64,000 bases of DNA from Liriodendron chinense (GCA_003013855.2 PVNU02002748.1:96042-160041); one strand, 5' to 3'; counted from the first letter of the stretch, positions 24,361-36,232 are shown. Translations and numbers: made by a program. The notes: generated by a model from the sequence alone, not told the origin.

Positions 24361-25665
24361 TTATCCTTGCATCTTCACACACCTTGTTGCTCTTCCCATG
24401 TGGTCCTTTTTCTCTTGCCACACATGAGCAATCATGGATCCCACTGCTGATCCCGCAGCTCCACCATAAATTGTGCTCCCGATCACCTTGTAAAGATTAT
24501 CGCACCTCCGTGCCTTGATCATCACGCGTGCTCCCTTCACTACTTTACAATACCGATCACAGCAGATAAACCTGCACCCTTTCGCCTCGAGTGCACCAAG
24601 AGATGTCACATTCCTCTTCATCTTAGGGACATGCTTCACTCTTTCAAGGATCCGTTCGACTCTATCGAACATCCTAATGTGCACCGAACTAATCCCCACC
24701 ACATTGCGAGTGTAGACATCACCGACAAACACCGATCCACCATCATACTCCTTGTATGACATGAATGAACTTTAGTCAAGACATACATGACATGATGCCC
24801 CTAAATCCAAGAGCCACTCTCCACCAAGAGGCTCTATGCAGAATATAGTCAATACATCACAACCATCACCATCGTCCTCTAGGGTATTGGTTCCTTCCCT
24901 AGAAGAATCTCCAAATTTCTCCTGCCTTTTTTTGAGATTCGAACAATCCCACTTCACATGTCCTTCTTCCCCACAATTCCAGCATCTCACCTTGTGCCTC
25001 CACTTACCTTTTGATTTAGATATCGATGAAGGAGATCCTCCACCCCGCTCAGAATTCCTCACCCTCATAACCAGTGCCTCATCAGTAGAGGGACCGATGC
25101 CGCCACTTTTCCTTCTCATCGCCTTCGCCTGAAGGGCTGAGATAACGGTTTTTACGCCAATAATCTCCCTACCTAAGCACAAAGAGTCATTGAGCGACTC
25201 ATATGATTCTGGAAGAGAATTCAACAGGATAAACGCTTGATCATCGTCATTCATCTGCTCATCTACATCCATCAACTTGTAAATAAGCCTATTGAAATTG
25301 CTGATATGGCTCTCAACATCGGCCCCCTCTATCATCCTCAAATTGTATAACTGAAGCTTCAAATATATGCGATTTTCCAAAGATTTCTTCATGTAAATAT
25401 TCTCCAACTTCGCCCATATTTTCGTCGCAGTTTTCTCTTTCATGACGTTATACAGGACCTCATCTGTCAGGCACAACTAGATTGAGACATTGGACTTTTC
25501 ATCGATCTTCCTCCACTCTTCTTCTTTCATAGCTTCTGGTCTCTCTCCAAGGAGTGTAACTTGCAATCCTTGCTGAACTAGAAGGCCTTTCATCTTCACA
25601 TTCCAAAGTTCAAAATTATTTTTTCCCGAACACTTCTCTATGTCGAACCTCATACCTGATGCCAT
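24361..25665 (-). pseudogene. Copia gag-pol relic: gag, zinc knuckle, protease start, pre-integrase
   Basis: A single minus-strand frame of 435 codons runs from a methionine at 25665 to a stop at 24361. It is broken only by two in-frame stops, at codon 63 (TAG, 25477-25479) and near codon 298 (TAA, 24772-24774). Domain order: N-terminal gag segment (FDIEKCSGKNNFELW), UBN2-type gag (roughly residues 60-190), a CCHC zinc knuckle (CWNCGEEGHVKWDC, about residues 228-241, CX2CX4HX4C), then WLLDLGASCHVC. The last is the aspartic protease start with the usual DSG changed to DLG. A gag-pre-integrase domain follows (MSYKEYDGGSVF, then ISLGALEAKG-like SLGALEAKGCRF and RCDNLYKVIGST). The frame then ends and no catalytic pol domain follows. 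The absence of frameshifts suggests decay by point mutation. Confidence 0.92.
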
Positions 25666-25707
25666 GCTCTTGTCTCAGATTTGAATTTCTGCTACACCAC
25701 AACGATC

Positions 25708-25719
25708 TCTCTGATACCA
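25708..25719 (-). other. Primer-binding site of the copia element
   Basis: On the minus strand TGGTATCAGAGA follows the 5' LTR after two bases. It matches the initiator-Met tRNA complement TGGTATCAGAGC except for the last base. Confidence 0.88.
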
Positions 25720-25721
25720 GT

Positions 25722-26317
25722 TGTTGGGATAAGAGGGCCGACAGCGAAAGCAAAGCCGAACACAAACAGCAAATTGAATCAAACAAGCAACACAATGCAA
25801 TCATAATGCATGCAATCACCCACACATAGACAATCCAAATTTAACGTGGAAAAACCCCTCACGGGTAAAAAACCACGGCACAAAGTGACACTAGTCCACT
25901 ATAATATCAGAAGTTACAAGAGATGGAACCTACGACAAAAAAACCCCAAGCCCACAAGAGAAATCTCAAGCTTACCCAAGAAGAAAATCCTCTTCTTCAA
26001 GATCTTTCTCTCACCTAGAAGTTCACTCAATCCCCTTTGCAACCTTAGAAACCTCTAATCCCGTATTACCCCTTAAATAGGCAAGAAAAGGGATTTAGAA
26101 ACCTCTTGGGCGTAAACCGATCAAGAATTCGTGTTACACAAGGAAACTGCCGACTGGTCATCCGACTGGTCAGACACCCCTACCGACCGGTCGGCCGGCC
26201 AGTCAAATGGCCTAAAAACAGCACAACAGCTTTGCTACCTTGGTCCTCTGTGACCAACCGGTCGGCCGACCGGTCGATGGCCTTGTGCAACTGATTTGAG
26301 GCGTCTGTTTTCCAACA
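25722..26317 (-). mobile_element. 5' LTR of the deleted copia element
   Basis: It starts TGTTGGGAT and ends TTCCAACA on the plus strand and lies next to the primer site. It keeps the canonical TG...CA ends, whereas the 3' LTR has lost one to a G-to-A change. A palindromic GC-rich cluster (GACCGGTCGGCCGGCCAG and GGTCGGCCGACCGG, about 26155-26280) lies at what would be the U3 side. Confidence 0.92.
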
Positions 26318-28075
26318 TAATCCACCCTTTATTAGTCCAATTCATAGACAACCAATTTAATTAAAACCTTGAAACTAGTGGCCAACTTTGATCCGAGAAG
26401 CAGACCTTTGCCATCTCAAACATACTTGAATCCCACAAGAGGTTCCTCCCAAACAAAGCTAACAAGACAAGCCAACAAGGCACAAACGAGATTCTACCAA
26501 AACAAGCCAGCAAGGCACAATAATCCAAGTAGATGGCAAGGCTATAATCAAATTTTCATCTTATCTAAGCACATGAGTAGTTCGCATATGTGTTATACCC
26601 ATATAAATCGCAAATGGGCATTCCGGGCCACATGAGTCACTCCACAATCACCCATAATCCTCGTGGACCTCGTAGTGAATTTTAGTTGTTGCACTTCATG
26701 ATTCCAACATTCTAGCATGCAAGCACCCATAACTTACACTAAGGCATATTAAAACGCATGGTCATGTGGATCTTCTTAGTCATAGACTATATTTAGACAT
26801 GTATAAGGTACGCATGTGTGAATCATCATACGTAAGAGTTAGCATGTTAGGTGATCATATACAAGATTCTAAATATATAATAAATTCTAGCAGGTCATCC
26901 TAAAATTAGCATATGCAAGAAAAATTGCAGGAGTTATAGCATGATTCATGGGTTAAATTCATGATTATTCATGTATCGAGACTATCACAAGATAAAAAAA
27001 TGCCAAAGGAAAGCTTGAAGGGTATTTTATCACCTTAAGGTTTGGGATTCTCAATTTTAACGCCTTTGACTCGGGCGTGGCTCGACGACGACAACTCTTA
27101 GGACTGAAAATTTGAGGAAAGCTTAAGATACAACATTAATTTGGTGCATTTATACTAATTTCCTCCAAATTGGAATTTGAATTCAAGATTCTAAAGAGTT
27201 TATTCGCCTCGGGATTAAACAATTGGTTAGGGCAGCAGGATTTGGTATAACTCTAAGACTCTAGTGGCATTGTGTCTCGCACAAAGCCTCCTCACTCAAC
27301 TGGGTGGCTCTACACAGCGACCTGGGATCTAAAACTCAGCTAGAGGAGACGCAGGCTAGCCAAAGATGATCTGGGGTGGCTTACGCGATCTGGGGCGGCA
27401 AGAATACACTCTAGATCTCCCATCTTTTCTTCTCTCTCACTCCTAATCTCTCTAAAAAAACCCCAACGCTTGGGATGAAATGAAGATAGGGGGTTAAGGG
27501 GGGTGTTTATACCCTCAGATAATTTTCCCCCAAATTCGCAACTTAACACGAAATGTGGGTCAAACCGACAGGAACCAACGATTGGCAGGTAAGACCGATA
27601 GTCATGAAATTGTCCTGATTTAAGTTTTGCTAACCTCTCTTAGTCCTAAGGGTTGTATGGGGGTTTATCATTGACTCTAGGTTGGGGAACTCGAGTCTCG
27701 GGTGAGTTCGAGTGAGGATTTGATTGTTCAAGCACTAGAGACTGGTTGAATGTATCACATTGATCAATCTCTAGCTAGAATACTCAATTTAAGGTGTTTT
27801 TAGAATGGGCTCCACCTAATCGAATGTTTGGGCTAATGAATCGGGGATCCAGGGCATTCAGGCTCCACAAGGCTAGGGTTTGCCCTGATTGGCCAACATA
27901 CAGGATCCATTTGGGCTGCGGGTTCTTAGGTTTTAAGGCTTCACGTAAGGATTTTTAAGTTTTCGAGTTTAATCATGTGCACATACACGGTTATATGCTT
28001 ATTCAAAAAAATTACCGGGTAACACCGAGGGATTTCTGGTGCCTGGCATCAGAGGGCCAGGGTGTTACGCTCACA

Positions 28076-28648
28076 CTCCTTTTCAAGGTTAGGCAAAGGC
28101 TCACCAACTTGTTGTCATGCTCGATGGTGGAGGTGCCCTTCTATTCTGCATCATCATCAGTCTGCTCACACAGGATAAGTACATAATAATAATGATAAGT
28201 ACATAATAATAATAACCATAGGTCTATCCTATAACTTGCTAAGTGGTAATGAATCGACATAGTATTGAGATCCATGTCCTGCAACCCTTTCTTAGTTAAT
28301 GATCATTGTGTCTAATCTCAAATTCTCAAGGACAACTAGAAAAAATCTCTCTTATTTAACCCACATTCATTTATATTTAAGGTACTCTTATATACTAACT
28401 ATGACATCGCAACCTGTCTATTTAGGACTCGCGGTGTAATGACTAGGATTTTATAAGCCTTCATGTACACGCGTACATGTACACCTGCATTCATCTAAAT
28501 ATACATGTATAAATCTATCCATCCACCCATGCATTCATGTATACACACATCCATCAATTTGTTTAATGTGTGACAGTTGATGTGTGATTGATCTGTTTAG
28601 TGTTAACTATTAATTTTATATAATTAATAATTATATAATTTTATATAA

Positions 28649-28693
<45 letters not shown>

Positions 28694-29463
28694 TTCACTC
28701 TCACTACTCATGCACAAAAATTGACCGCTCATTCGTAAACTCGCTCAAATCTAACCGTTGAACAGACACTTAATCTACTTGATCTTAACTTATAACTCAA
28801 GTACTCAAACCACTTAATTATGACATTTTATTTATATTAAAAATTTATCCAAATAAAATTACCCACCTGTACACCAAATCAATCCATTTTAAATCGTCCA
28901 ATCTCAAGCTATACTGTCCCATATAAACCCATGAAGTTTGTGACCAATCCACCTTTGTTTGACTCATGATTTCCACCATAGACTTACATCACTAATAAAC
29001 ATTGAATCCATGACTTAGATTAACCCTTCGAGACATTTGATCGTTTACGCCAGATCTGCCTACATCAGGTCCAACGACTTAGATTGGGTCACGTGGTAGA
29101 AAGATCTCTCTAGGAGACAAATTGAAGATCTCTTCGGTTACTCTAATGGCCAAGAGAAATCAGAATTTAAAAAGTCATGAGTAGCCCAAAAAAGATAAGT
29201 CCAACTAGCTATAATAATTAAGCATGTGTCATACATCCAATACAGGTAGAAAAGTCAGTTGTTGACCGTAAAGGCCTCATGATTAAGATTGGGTTTTAAC
29301 CAAACACGATCACAACCATTGACAAGTTTGGCCGATCCACCACAGTGTATTGTGTAGTTCCTATGGCCAAAGATATCTATGGCATGAAATGGTGATTACA
29401 CTAACATAACCTAATATTACAGTGCATTACTCGTGATTGTGTGAAGAAGTAGATGATTATCAC
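28076..29463. other. Intergenic DNA, nothing recognised
   Basis: No gene or complete element seen. There is a small duplicated GATAAGTACATAATAATAAT near 28165-28215, a degenerate CATC/CATA-rich stretch (28480-28560) and a GT microsatellite at 28651. The rest is AT-rich with no readable pattern. Confidence 0.6.
28651..28690. repeat. (GT)n microsatellite
   Basis: Twenty uninterrupted GT units preceded by an AT-rich palindromic stretch (TTATATAATTTTATATAAAT). Confidence 0.98.
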
Positions 29464-31099
29464 TGTTAAAACTGCGAATTTTCACACTTAAGAGAGGAGT
29501 AATTCGCTAGTATTCATTTTGCATTTACATTTCTCATGTGAGGGATCGGGGAATTCATAAGCATTTACAAATACCATACACAAGTACACAATAGACATGG
29601 TGAAAAGAAGAAATTTTATTCAAAAGATTAAAAGTTTTGTATATTCAAGGCCGTGATTTAGCACAAGCCCCATATTACATCATATGACTAATAACCCTTA
29701 ATTAAAAGGCAAAAGATCGCATCAGCAAGGGACTACGTCTTTCAAAGAATAAGTCGTCCGGGCCATAAAGAAGGTTGCTTGGACCGCATTAGATTGATTG
29801 TATAGACAATTACATCTCTGTGAGTCTGGTATCTATGTTCCATTGATATGGTTCCAGGAAAGATGACCAATTAACCTCTGATCGGACAGTGCAACTTTGG
29901 GGCCCGTCTCTAGGACAAGGACCTCGAGAACACTGACTACGACTCTGGATGTCTCATATCATGTTTGTGGATATCATTTCAGATGGGTAGGGCACCGTGT
30001 GACTTTGAATGGTGAAGTTCTTTAATGCTGACATAATTTTCTCGCAAGGGCGAGTAGTTTGGTAATCACTTTGGCTTCTTCTTTTAATTTGATAAGAAAT
30101 AACCTCTTGCAAGCGTAACAATGGCCTTTATTCAGGTTTAACTTTAGAAATGAAAATAGTGGCAAATTTCTTAATGATAAGGTGGGTGGCTCAGAGGCTC
30201 CTTAAGTTCTTCAAGTTTGGTCATAATATTCATCAATTGTGAGGAGCTCCCTATTGAGAGAATATCAATAGCGCACTGTTATTGACAAGCCTCATTTCTT
30301 GTGGAATGCTCCACGTAAGACACTATTATGTGCGCATATTTTGTATAGAAGACTGACATTGTTAAGGAATTTAGTTTACGGTTGGGTGATCCAACGGATG
30401 ATCATCCTATGTAGATATCATGTGGAAACTATGTGAGCTATGACAACTCCAGCACAGGATCGCGTCAAGCTTCTATCATGGATAATGAGCGATTTCCCAA
30501 GCTCCTAGTGTGAAGGCCGCACAGGTCGCCAAAGCCCTCGTGCGGAGGCTATGTTAGGCCCTAAAAAATGGATGTCTCGGATGGTGGGTCATGAAGGTGG
30601 GGCCTTAGCGCGGGGGCCACGCAGGTCACCTGAGGATTCTGGAGGGCGAGCGAATGCTCCAGAGCTCACTGATTCTCTTCTCTGTGTCATAGGGATGTAA
30701 GGCTATTTATAGTTGGGAATCATAGAAAATAGACCAATGGTAGCAGAGCGCATACCATTTCTATGTTGCGAATGATGTTTTGAGAGGGGTGCATGCTGTC
30801 TGGAGAGGTATGCATGCCTTTTTAGCCGGGCGCGCACGCTATTGTGTGTGGGCACATTCACTTCTGCAGGGGCGCATGCTCTTCTGCAGGGGCACATGCA
30901 CATGTTGTTCTATAGGGGGCACGTGTTATTCTGCAAGGGGCGCATGCTATTTTGCAGGGTGGCGCATGCTATTCTGGCTTGGTGCATGCATGCGTCAAAT
31001 CTCATCACTTGATCATTTCCTAGTTTTCACCAAGTTTAATTGCAACTTTCGAGTTATCACTTCATCTTTTAGTGTTCAATGACATTTTGAGCCCTAACA
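29464..31099 (+). mobile_element. LTR-like segment (tentative)
   Basis: The segment starts TGTTAAAACTGCG and ends GAGCCCTAACA, giving TG...CA ends with a short mirrored TGTTA/TAACA. It has no coding capacity and holds a short tandem array near its right side. The flanks ATCAC and TAGGC do not form a TSD, and neither a primer site nor a polypurine tract was found, so this rests on the ends alone. Confidence 0.3.
30780..30995 (+). repeat. Degenerate tandem array of GCGCATGCTATTCTGCAGG units
   Basis: About eight imperfect units of 22-30 bp, each with GCGCATGCT (or GCACATG, GCACGTG) followed by ATTCTGCAGGGG. The array keeps a 100-codon open frame on the plus strand (30780-31082) that I regard as spurious. 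Confidence 0.8.
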
Positions 31100-31699
31100 T
31101 AGGCGATCAATTGATCAATGATGCTGAAAATGTTGAAAATTGTCTTCTCTTGGGCTCCCTCTTCTGATCCTTTCATTGGTCCATCCTTCTTATGTAATCA
31201 TTAGCGATGCTCTCTTCATCATATACTAATAAATTCAAACTTTATAAAAAAAAACCTCTCTAAGTCATCAATTTTGACTATAAGAACATACTAACATGAG
31301 AGTAGGATGGATATAACCTTAAAAACATAGAGCATGCATTGCATGATCATTCAAATGATATTCTTATTTAAATAATGATGATCATTAAAATAGTCATTTA
31401 TAGATTTACCTATTTAATCATTTAATGACCAAGGCATAAATTAGCAAAACATGTAATATAACATTCATCATTTTAAACTAATCTAAGCAAGAAGATTGTT
31501 TAGCAAAAGATATAAAAAAAGTTTAAGCTAAACTATCAAAAGGGCTAATGAGGCTAATTCCTCAAATTTTCTTATGATTCCAATCCTAATTACCCTTACT
31601 AAGATTTCCTTAAATGCTCATCTTAAGGGTCAATCTATTTCCACAATTCCCTCGTATGGCAAATCAATTATGGAGAGGTTGGGAACTCCTTCTAGAAGG
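31100..31699. other. Intergenic DNA flanking the gypsy element
   Basis: AT-rich sequence with nothing recognised. It ends in GAAGG (31695-31699), which reappears on the far side of the gypsy element as a candidate target-site duplication. Confidence 0.6.
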
Positions 31700-32270
31700 G
31701 ATGTAGGGAGAGGATCTCCTAATGAAGGGCATGGATCAAGCACATTCCTATCACAAATTGATTGGAAAAAGATCAAAGCGACAAAAATTTAGTAACTTTT
31801 GGATTCCCGACGGATCTGGTCTGTCGCGCACCTAGTCAATCGATTGCAAATCTCACCGAAAATCACAATCTGTCTTTGGGCATCTCTGATCACTTTTAGG
31901 AATTTTGATCGATCAATCAATCGAGCAGATCAATCGATGATCGATGACAACTTGCGCAAACTTGCACAATTTTTCTGATTTCTCTCCTATCTTACTTAGG
32001 ACTATTTTGATTACGTTTTTAGGGTTTAGTTTCTCTATTTATAGTCATTTTAAACTCTTTAATGCCGTTCAATCTCTTATTTTATTCAATAAAATTTTGA
32101 TTTATTTTGATTTTTTCTCATGGATTCGAAAAATGTATCGTGGATTCAAGATTTACCCTCGTGGATTCAAGGAAGCCCTGTTGAGGAGTCCAAGGAGCTC
32201 CGTGGATTCAGAGTAGTTATCCGATGAGGAAGACGATGATCGACCTTACCACATTCACCCCTGCGTTGAC
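31700..32270 (+). mobile_element. 5' LTR of the deleted gypsy element
   Basis: It starts (GA)TGTAGGG and contains ATTCCTATCACAAAT, TCCCGACGGATCTGGT, a zone of GATCGATCAATC-like palindromes and TTTAGTTTCTCTATTTATAG, all repeated in the 3' LTR. It ends at the primer site at 32271; the exact last base is uncertain (GTTGAC here against CGTCA in the other LTR). Confidence 0.88.
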
Positions 32271-32282
32271 TGGTATCAGAGC
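32271..32282 (+). other. Primer-binding site of the gypsy element
   Basis: TGGTATCAGAGC is a perfect complement of the 3' end of plant initiator-Met tRNA. It lies immediately after the 5' LTR. Confidence 0.9.
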
Positions 32283-32300
32283 GAGGATTCCCTCAGACCG

Positions 32301-33058
32301 ATGGTAACTAATGATGGTTTGGACAGAAACCTTATAGGCAGTGATCTAGGGGGTCAACATCTATCAACGGCGACTTTAAGAGCACTTAGGCAGGAGAATC
32401 AGCAAGCTATGAAAGGGTTGTAGGTTGCCTTCAATGGTATAGTGGAGGCCATAAAACTCCCTGTTCGTAGTGCAATCCCGCTTTCGGGTTCCACTGGATT
32501 TTATGATCAGGTAGATCGGAAGGAATGATCCTACAGGAGGAAGATCGGTCTCCTTAACTTCAATGGCCGGAGTCGCATTGACGAATGACTCTTTAAAGTC
32601 GAATACTTCTTTAACTACATGGAGATTCCAGAAGAGAGGAAGGTTTCAATCATTGCATACCATCTGAAGGGCGGCGCTGCAGTTTGGTGGGAATACATTC
32701 GGCACAATCGGGAACGAGAGCCGAAAGCGTCGATCTGTAGGTGGTTGCGGATGAAACGACGACTACTGGCACAATTTCGATGTGACAACGATGACCTAGA
32801 TACCGAATTAATTGGCATCGCGCAATCGGCTCCAGCAGAAACAGAAAATCAACTCGAAACTTTTCAAGTGGAGGGCCACCGATCTTTTGTTCCTATCCGA
32901 AATCCTATCGACGAGTTTGATGGGGCGAGCGAGATCCCTAGTTTAGAAAAGGGACATGACATACAACCCACCATTGTCTTGGAAGTTGTTCGAAGTTCTG
33001 AGAGGGTGAGGAGATCGTTACCCCAATTGTGGTGGACGAGGAGGAAGAGCCTGTAGAC
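32301..33058 (+). pseudogene. Gypsy gag relic
   Basis: From ATG at 32301 one frame stays readable for about 250 codons. It carries three in-frame stops (TAG at 32421, TGA at 32526, TGA at 32586) and no frameshift. After the third stop it reads VEYFFNYMEIPEERKV and IIAYHLKGGAAVWWEYI. This is the core of the Retrotrans_gag domain, in which a predicted helix with ERKV is followed by the LKGGAAVWW motif. Further on the sequence loses similarity. No CCHC zinc knuckle was seen before the frame ends at 33056. A second open stretch (33075-33530) ends in FQVGEFD just before the polypurine tract, like the C-terminal end of many gypsy polyproteins. Confidence 0.85.
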
Positions 33059-33450
33059 ATCTCAGAAATTATATATGGAGCCTATTTTGCGGGAATCTAT
33101 GAGCATCTCAGAAGTCATGAAGTCGGATTTGCCGAAATATGTGAATGTCCTAGTGGATGTCACACTACCAATGCAGGACTTTGAAGTGATTGTGCTTGCT
33201 GAAATTCTCGATGACCCGTGTCCTAAGCAGGAGATTAACGTCCATCGGGTTGAGATTATCTTCGGCAACACGGATGGTATGGCGAAGCATGTTGTGATTA
33301 TTTGTGTTGGCATTGAGAAGAAATCAGTGAAGTTTGTTGCAATAGGCCGGAGAAGATCTAAGGACGCGAATCGCAAGCCAAGTTCGTTGTCGACCTCACA
33401 AACTCATTGTGGCCCCAGATTTAAGAGAAACTTGATTATGATTTTTTTTC

Positions 33451-33466
33451 AAGTGGGGGAGTTTGA
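33451..33466 (+). other. Polypurine tract of the gypsy element
   Basis: AAGTGGGGGAGTTTGA runs straight into TGTAGGG, the start of the 3' LTR. This is a standard gypsy polypurine tract. Confidence 0.88.
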
Positions 33467-34006
33467 TGTAGGGATAGGATCCCCTAATGGAAGGAGTGAA
33501 ACAAGCACATTCCTATCACAAATAGATTGAAAAAAGATCAAGGAAAATTGACAAAAAATCAGCAACTTTCGAATTCCCGACGGATCTGGTTTGTCGCGCT
33601 TGTCGATCGATTGACAAGCCTGGTTGATCGATCATAAATCTCGTCGAAAATCACAATTTATCTCTAGACATCTCTGGACACTTTTAGGAATTTTCGATCG
33701 ATTGACTGATCGGGTAAATCGATCGATGACTGACATCGACTTGCATGATTTTTCTAATTTCTTTCCTATTTCACTGAGGACTCTTTTAATTACGTTTTTT
33801 GGGTTTAGTTTCTCTATTTATAGTCATTTTAAACTCATTAATGTCATTTAATCTCTTATTTTATTCAATACAATTTTGATTTAATCAAAATTTGCCCTTG
33901 TGGATTCGAGGAAGCCCTATTGAGGAGTTTAGAGAGCTCCATTGATTCAGAAAGTTATCCAGTGAGGAAGACGGTGATCAACTTTACCACGTTCATATCT
34001 ACGTCA
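33465..34006 (+). mobile_element. 3' LTR of the deleted gypsy element
   Basis: Aligns with the 5' LTR from GATGTAGGG to its end at ACGTCA, followed by GAAGG. It is slightly shorter than the 5' copy, with several small indels that indicate age. It keeps the GATCGATCGATGA palindromic zone. Confidence 0.88.
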
Positions 34007-34189
34007 GAAGGTGAAATGGTTGGGATCCTCTCTCAAATTTGAAGGGAGAGACGTAGTGGTGGAGGCTTTTAAAATACACAATTTCCCTTGGTCTCCATCA
34101 CTAAGGGAGTCACTATTTTTGAATTTGGACTCCTTTGTATCATCCCATGTTATTGTCATAGCCCTTTTCCCTTTGACTCTAAATTTGAT

Positions 34190-34990
34190 TGTATAATAAG
34201 AGGTAACATGATCATATCATTCATAGTTGTAACATTGGTCATCCTTAGGGTTGTCTAGTTGATTTACCCTTATGTTTCTCAACCTTCTTGTCATTCTTGT
34301 CACAACTCTTCCCACTAGCGAATTTGAGGAATTTCTTAAATATCTTATTGAGTTTCTCTTCCTCATCTTCATCATTGTTATCTTCATTTTCTTTACTTTT
34401 CTTTTACCTATGAGGGGACTTATGTGTAGACTTCAAAATAATATTTTTCTTTATAAGGGGCTCTTAAAGTGTAGTTTATAAGTTTGTAGGGAACCTATAA
34501 GCTCTTTTACTTTCATCATGTCTATGTCTCTACACTCCTCTATTGAGGTTATTTGGAGCTAAATCTTTCTGGGAGGGATATAAGGATTTCCCTATAAATA
34601 CGGTTATTCGGAACTCTTTCTCCTAAACTCCACATGGAGTTACAAATGTTATTCAATTTATAATAAAACTCTATAAAAGTTTCAGACTATTCAATTTTAA
34701 TATTTTTAAATTGGGCAGTTAAGAGCTAAAGCTTAAAGCGCTTTACTGTGCTAGTTCCCTCATGGGTGATATATAATGTATCCCACACTTCTTTTGCGGT
34801 TATACACATACAAACACATGTAAATTCCTTATGGGAGATAACACAAGAAATCGCATTGAGAGCTTTGACATTACTAGTTTACTAAGCTCTCTCATTAACA
34901 CTCCAAGTTGAATCATCTTTAGGAGTGCTAACCAACAACCATTGGTGATCCTAATCCAAGACCTTACATATACTCCTGCCGGAGACTCCT
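34190..34990 (-). pseudogene. Second copia gag relic, minus strand
   Basis: Read on the minus strand in changing frames, the region gives WSVNERA, SKLVMSKLSMRFLV or, in the better frame, NVKALNAISCVISHKEF, then VWDTLYITHEGTSTVK, KTIFIEFYNKL-like TFIEFYNKLNNICNSM and LGERVPNNRI, LISLPERFSSKITSIEE, and finally MMKVKELIGSLQTYKL. This order matches the copia Gag_3/UBN2 family (compare the usual WDTLEVTHEGT, LPERF and VEELIGSLQTYE). Stops and frame changes show that it is dead. It is a different gag subfamily from the relics at 4205 and 24361. LTRs were not identified. Confidence 0.8.
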
Positions 34991-36232
34991 CTTGAAGACT
35001 AATACGTATTCATCTGTGTCCGGTGAATTTAGGCCGACCAAAGGGCAAAGGTCTTAATCTAATAACCTATCGAGTTTGACAATTTAAACTCTATACTCAA
35101 TTCTCGACGGAAAAGGAGTGGATGAGCTCTATAACTTGACAACCTTACTTGTCAGATTGAACCCCGTCAATGTGTCTTCTTCGAATTATTTCTTCATGCT
35201 CTCTCATGCTTAAAATTGGATTCTCGTTACTCCCATGATCTTTGATGCCGAATACTTCAACTCACTTGATTGGCTACCTTGCATACGATGCTCCTTTGAG
35301 GTAACCAAGGTAATGTGAGGGTGGTTGAATCTTCTACAATTAATGAAAAGCTGGATTCCTAGAAGAATTCACCTAGATGGGTCTCTTTGAAGAGTTTAGA
35401 CAACGATTTGCCTATTGACCTTGTGTCTAACTCTCTAGAGAATGAAAGAGATCAAGTTCATCTCTATTTGAGCTTGGAATGCTCTTGCTTGTGATAAATC
35501 ACAAGGGATGTGACTTGAATCTCCTAAGATTAGAGGCTCTAATGATATGAAGTTGTGGTGGCTTCTAATGCATTAAAAACTCATCCTAGAACCCAATGCT
35601 CGAATGCCCAATATATAGACTTTAAGTTTAAACAACAAGAAAATGACTAGTTTTGACCTATCGAAATGGTCATTTGACTTGTTGATATGAGTTTAGACCT
35701 GTCGGAATATTCAGTGGCACAAGGTATTTCTTGTTATCCAGGTTTTGCCACTTTTGACCTATTAGCCCTCATTTTCGACCTGCCAAACTTGACCTTTGAC
35801 CTATCGACAATAATTTCAACTTGTCTAACAGAGTCGTCATCGTCATGCAAATTTTAGCAATTTCAACAATCTTGGGCCATATGATTTTCAACAGCTCTAA
35901 ACCTCTTCCAAGCCTATATAAACATGATCAAATAAGAGTCTAAGGCTTGGGTAGATGACTCAAACAAAGATCTACCTATTTAGAATGAATCATCAGGCTA
36001 AGATATTTTAGGTATAAGGTTAAGGTCACCAAGGCACCTCATTTAACTGATTCTTCATCCTTGATGCTTCATATTCTCTTGTGTCTTTGGTCTTTGGCTT
36101 TTAAGGGCTTAACCGACTCATTGACACATTGATTCATGTAATTTGACAAATAAGGTGCACAAATAAGTGCATTAACACTATTGAGTAGGACTAATTTATG
36201 CAAAAATACTCTTCAAGATAGAAGGACATTTT
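34991..36232. other. Likely upstream part of the same copia relic; nothing else recognised
   Basis: No gene seen. The zone lies upstream of the minus-strand gag relic, so it may hold that element's leader or LTR, but I could not locate TG...CA ends or a primer site. A phrase of the type GACCTGTCG or GACCTATCG recurs between 35650 and 35830. Confidence 0.5.

Larger units (their letters stand above)
23688..26317 (-). mobile_element. Deleted copia retrotransposon with 5-bp TSD TAATC
   Basis: This is a whole insertion of 2630 bp: two LTRs (584 and 596 bp), an initiator-Met primer site beside the right LTR, a gag-to-pre-integrase reading frame, and a flanking 5-bp duplication TAATC at 23683-23687 and 26318-26322. 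The orientation is minus. The internal part is only 1450 bp. It keeps gag, the protease start and the gag-pre-integrase domain, but lacks integrase, reverse transcriptase and RNase H, so any movement would have needed enzymes from another element. A solo LTR of the same family lies at 13700-14330. Confidence 0.93.
22828..28075. mobile_element. Possible long gypsy LTR hosting the copia element (tentative)
   Basis: Sequence on both sides of the copia insertion (22828-23687 and 26318-28075) looks like the parts of one Del/Tekay-type LTR: the left part carries a degenerate GATCGGGTCTTTCAAA repeat, and the right part a pyrimidine-rich zone (27415-27450) followed by CCAGGGTGTTACG near 28060. I could not define the start and no primer site is clear, so treat this as a hypothesis. 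Apart from the copia element I see no genes here. Short open frames at 26369-26635 and 27340-27549 have no recognisable similarity. Confidence 0.3.
31700..34006 (+). mobile_element. Deleted Ty3/gypsy retrotransposon
   Basis: This 2.3-kb element has LTRs at 31700 to about 32270 and 33465-34006. A primer site TGGTATCAGAGC lies at 32271, a decayed gag frame follows, and a polypurine tract AAGTGGGGGAGTTTGA precedes the second LTR. The flanks carry GAAGG at 31695-31699 and 34007-34011. This matches as a 5-bp TSD if the LTRs start GATGTAGGG, two bases before the canonical TG. Reverse transcriptase, RNase H and integrase are missing. It is thus a non-autonomous or internally deleted copy. Confidence 0.88.
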
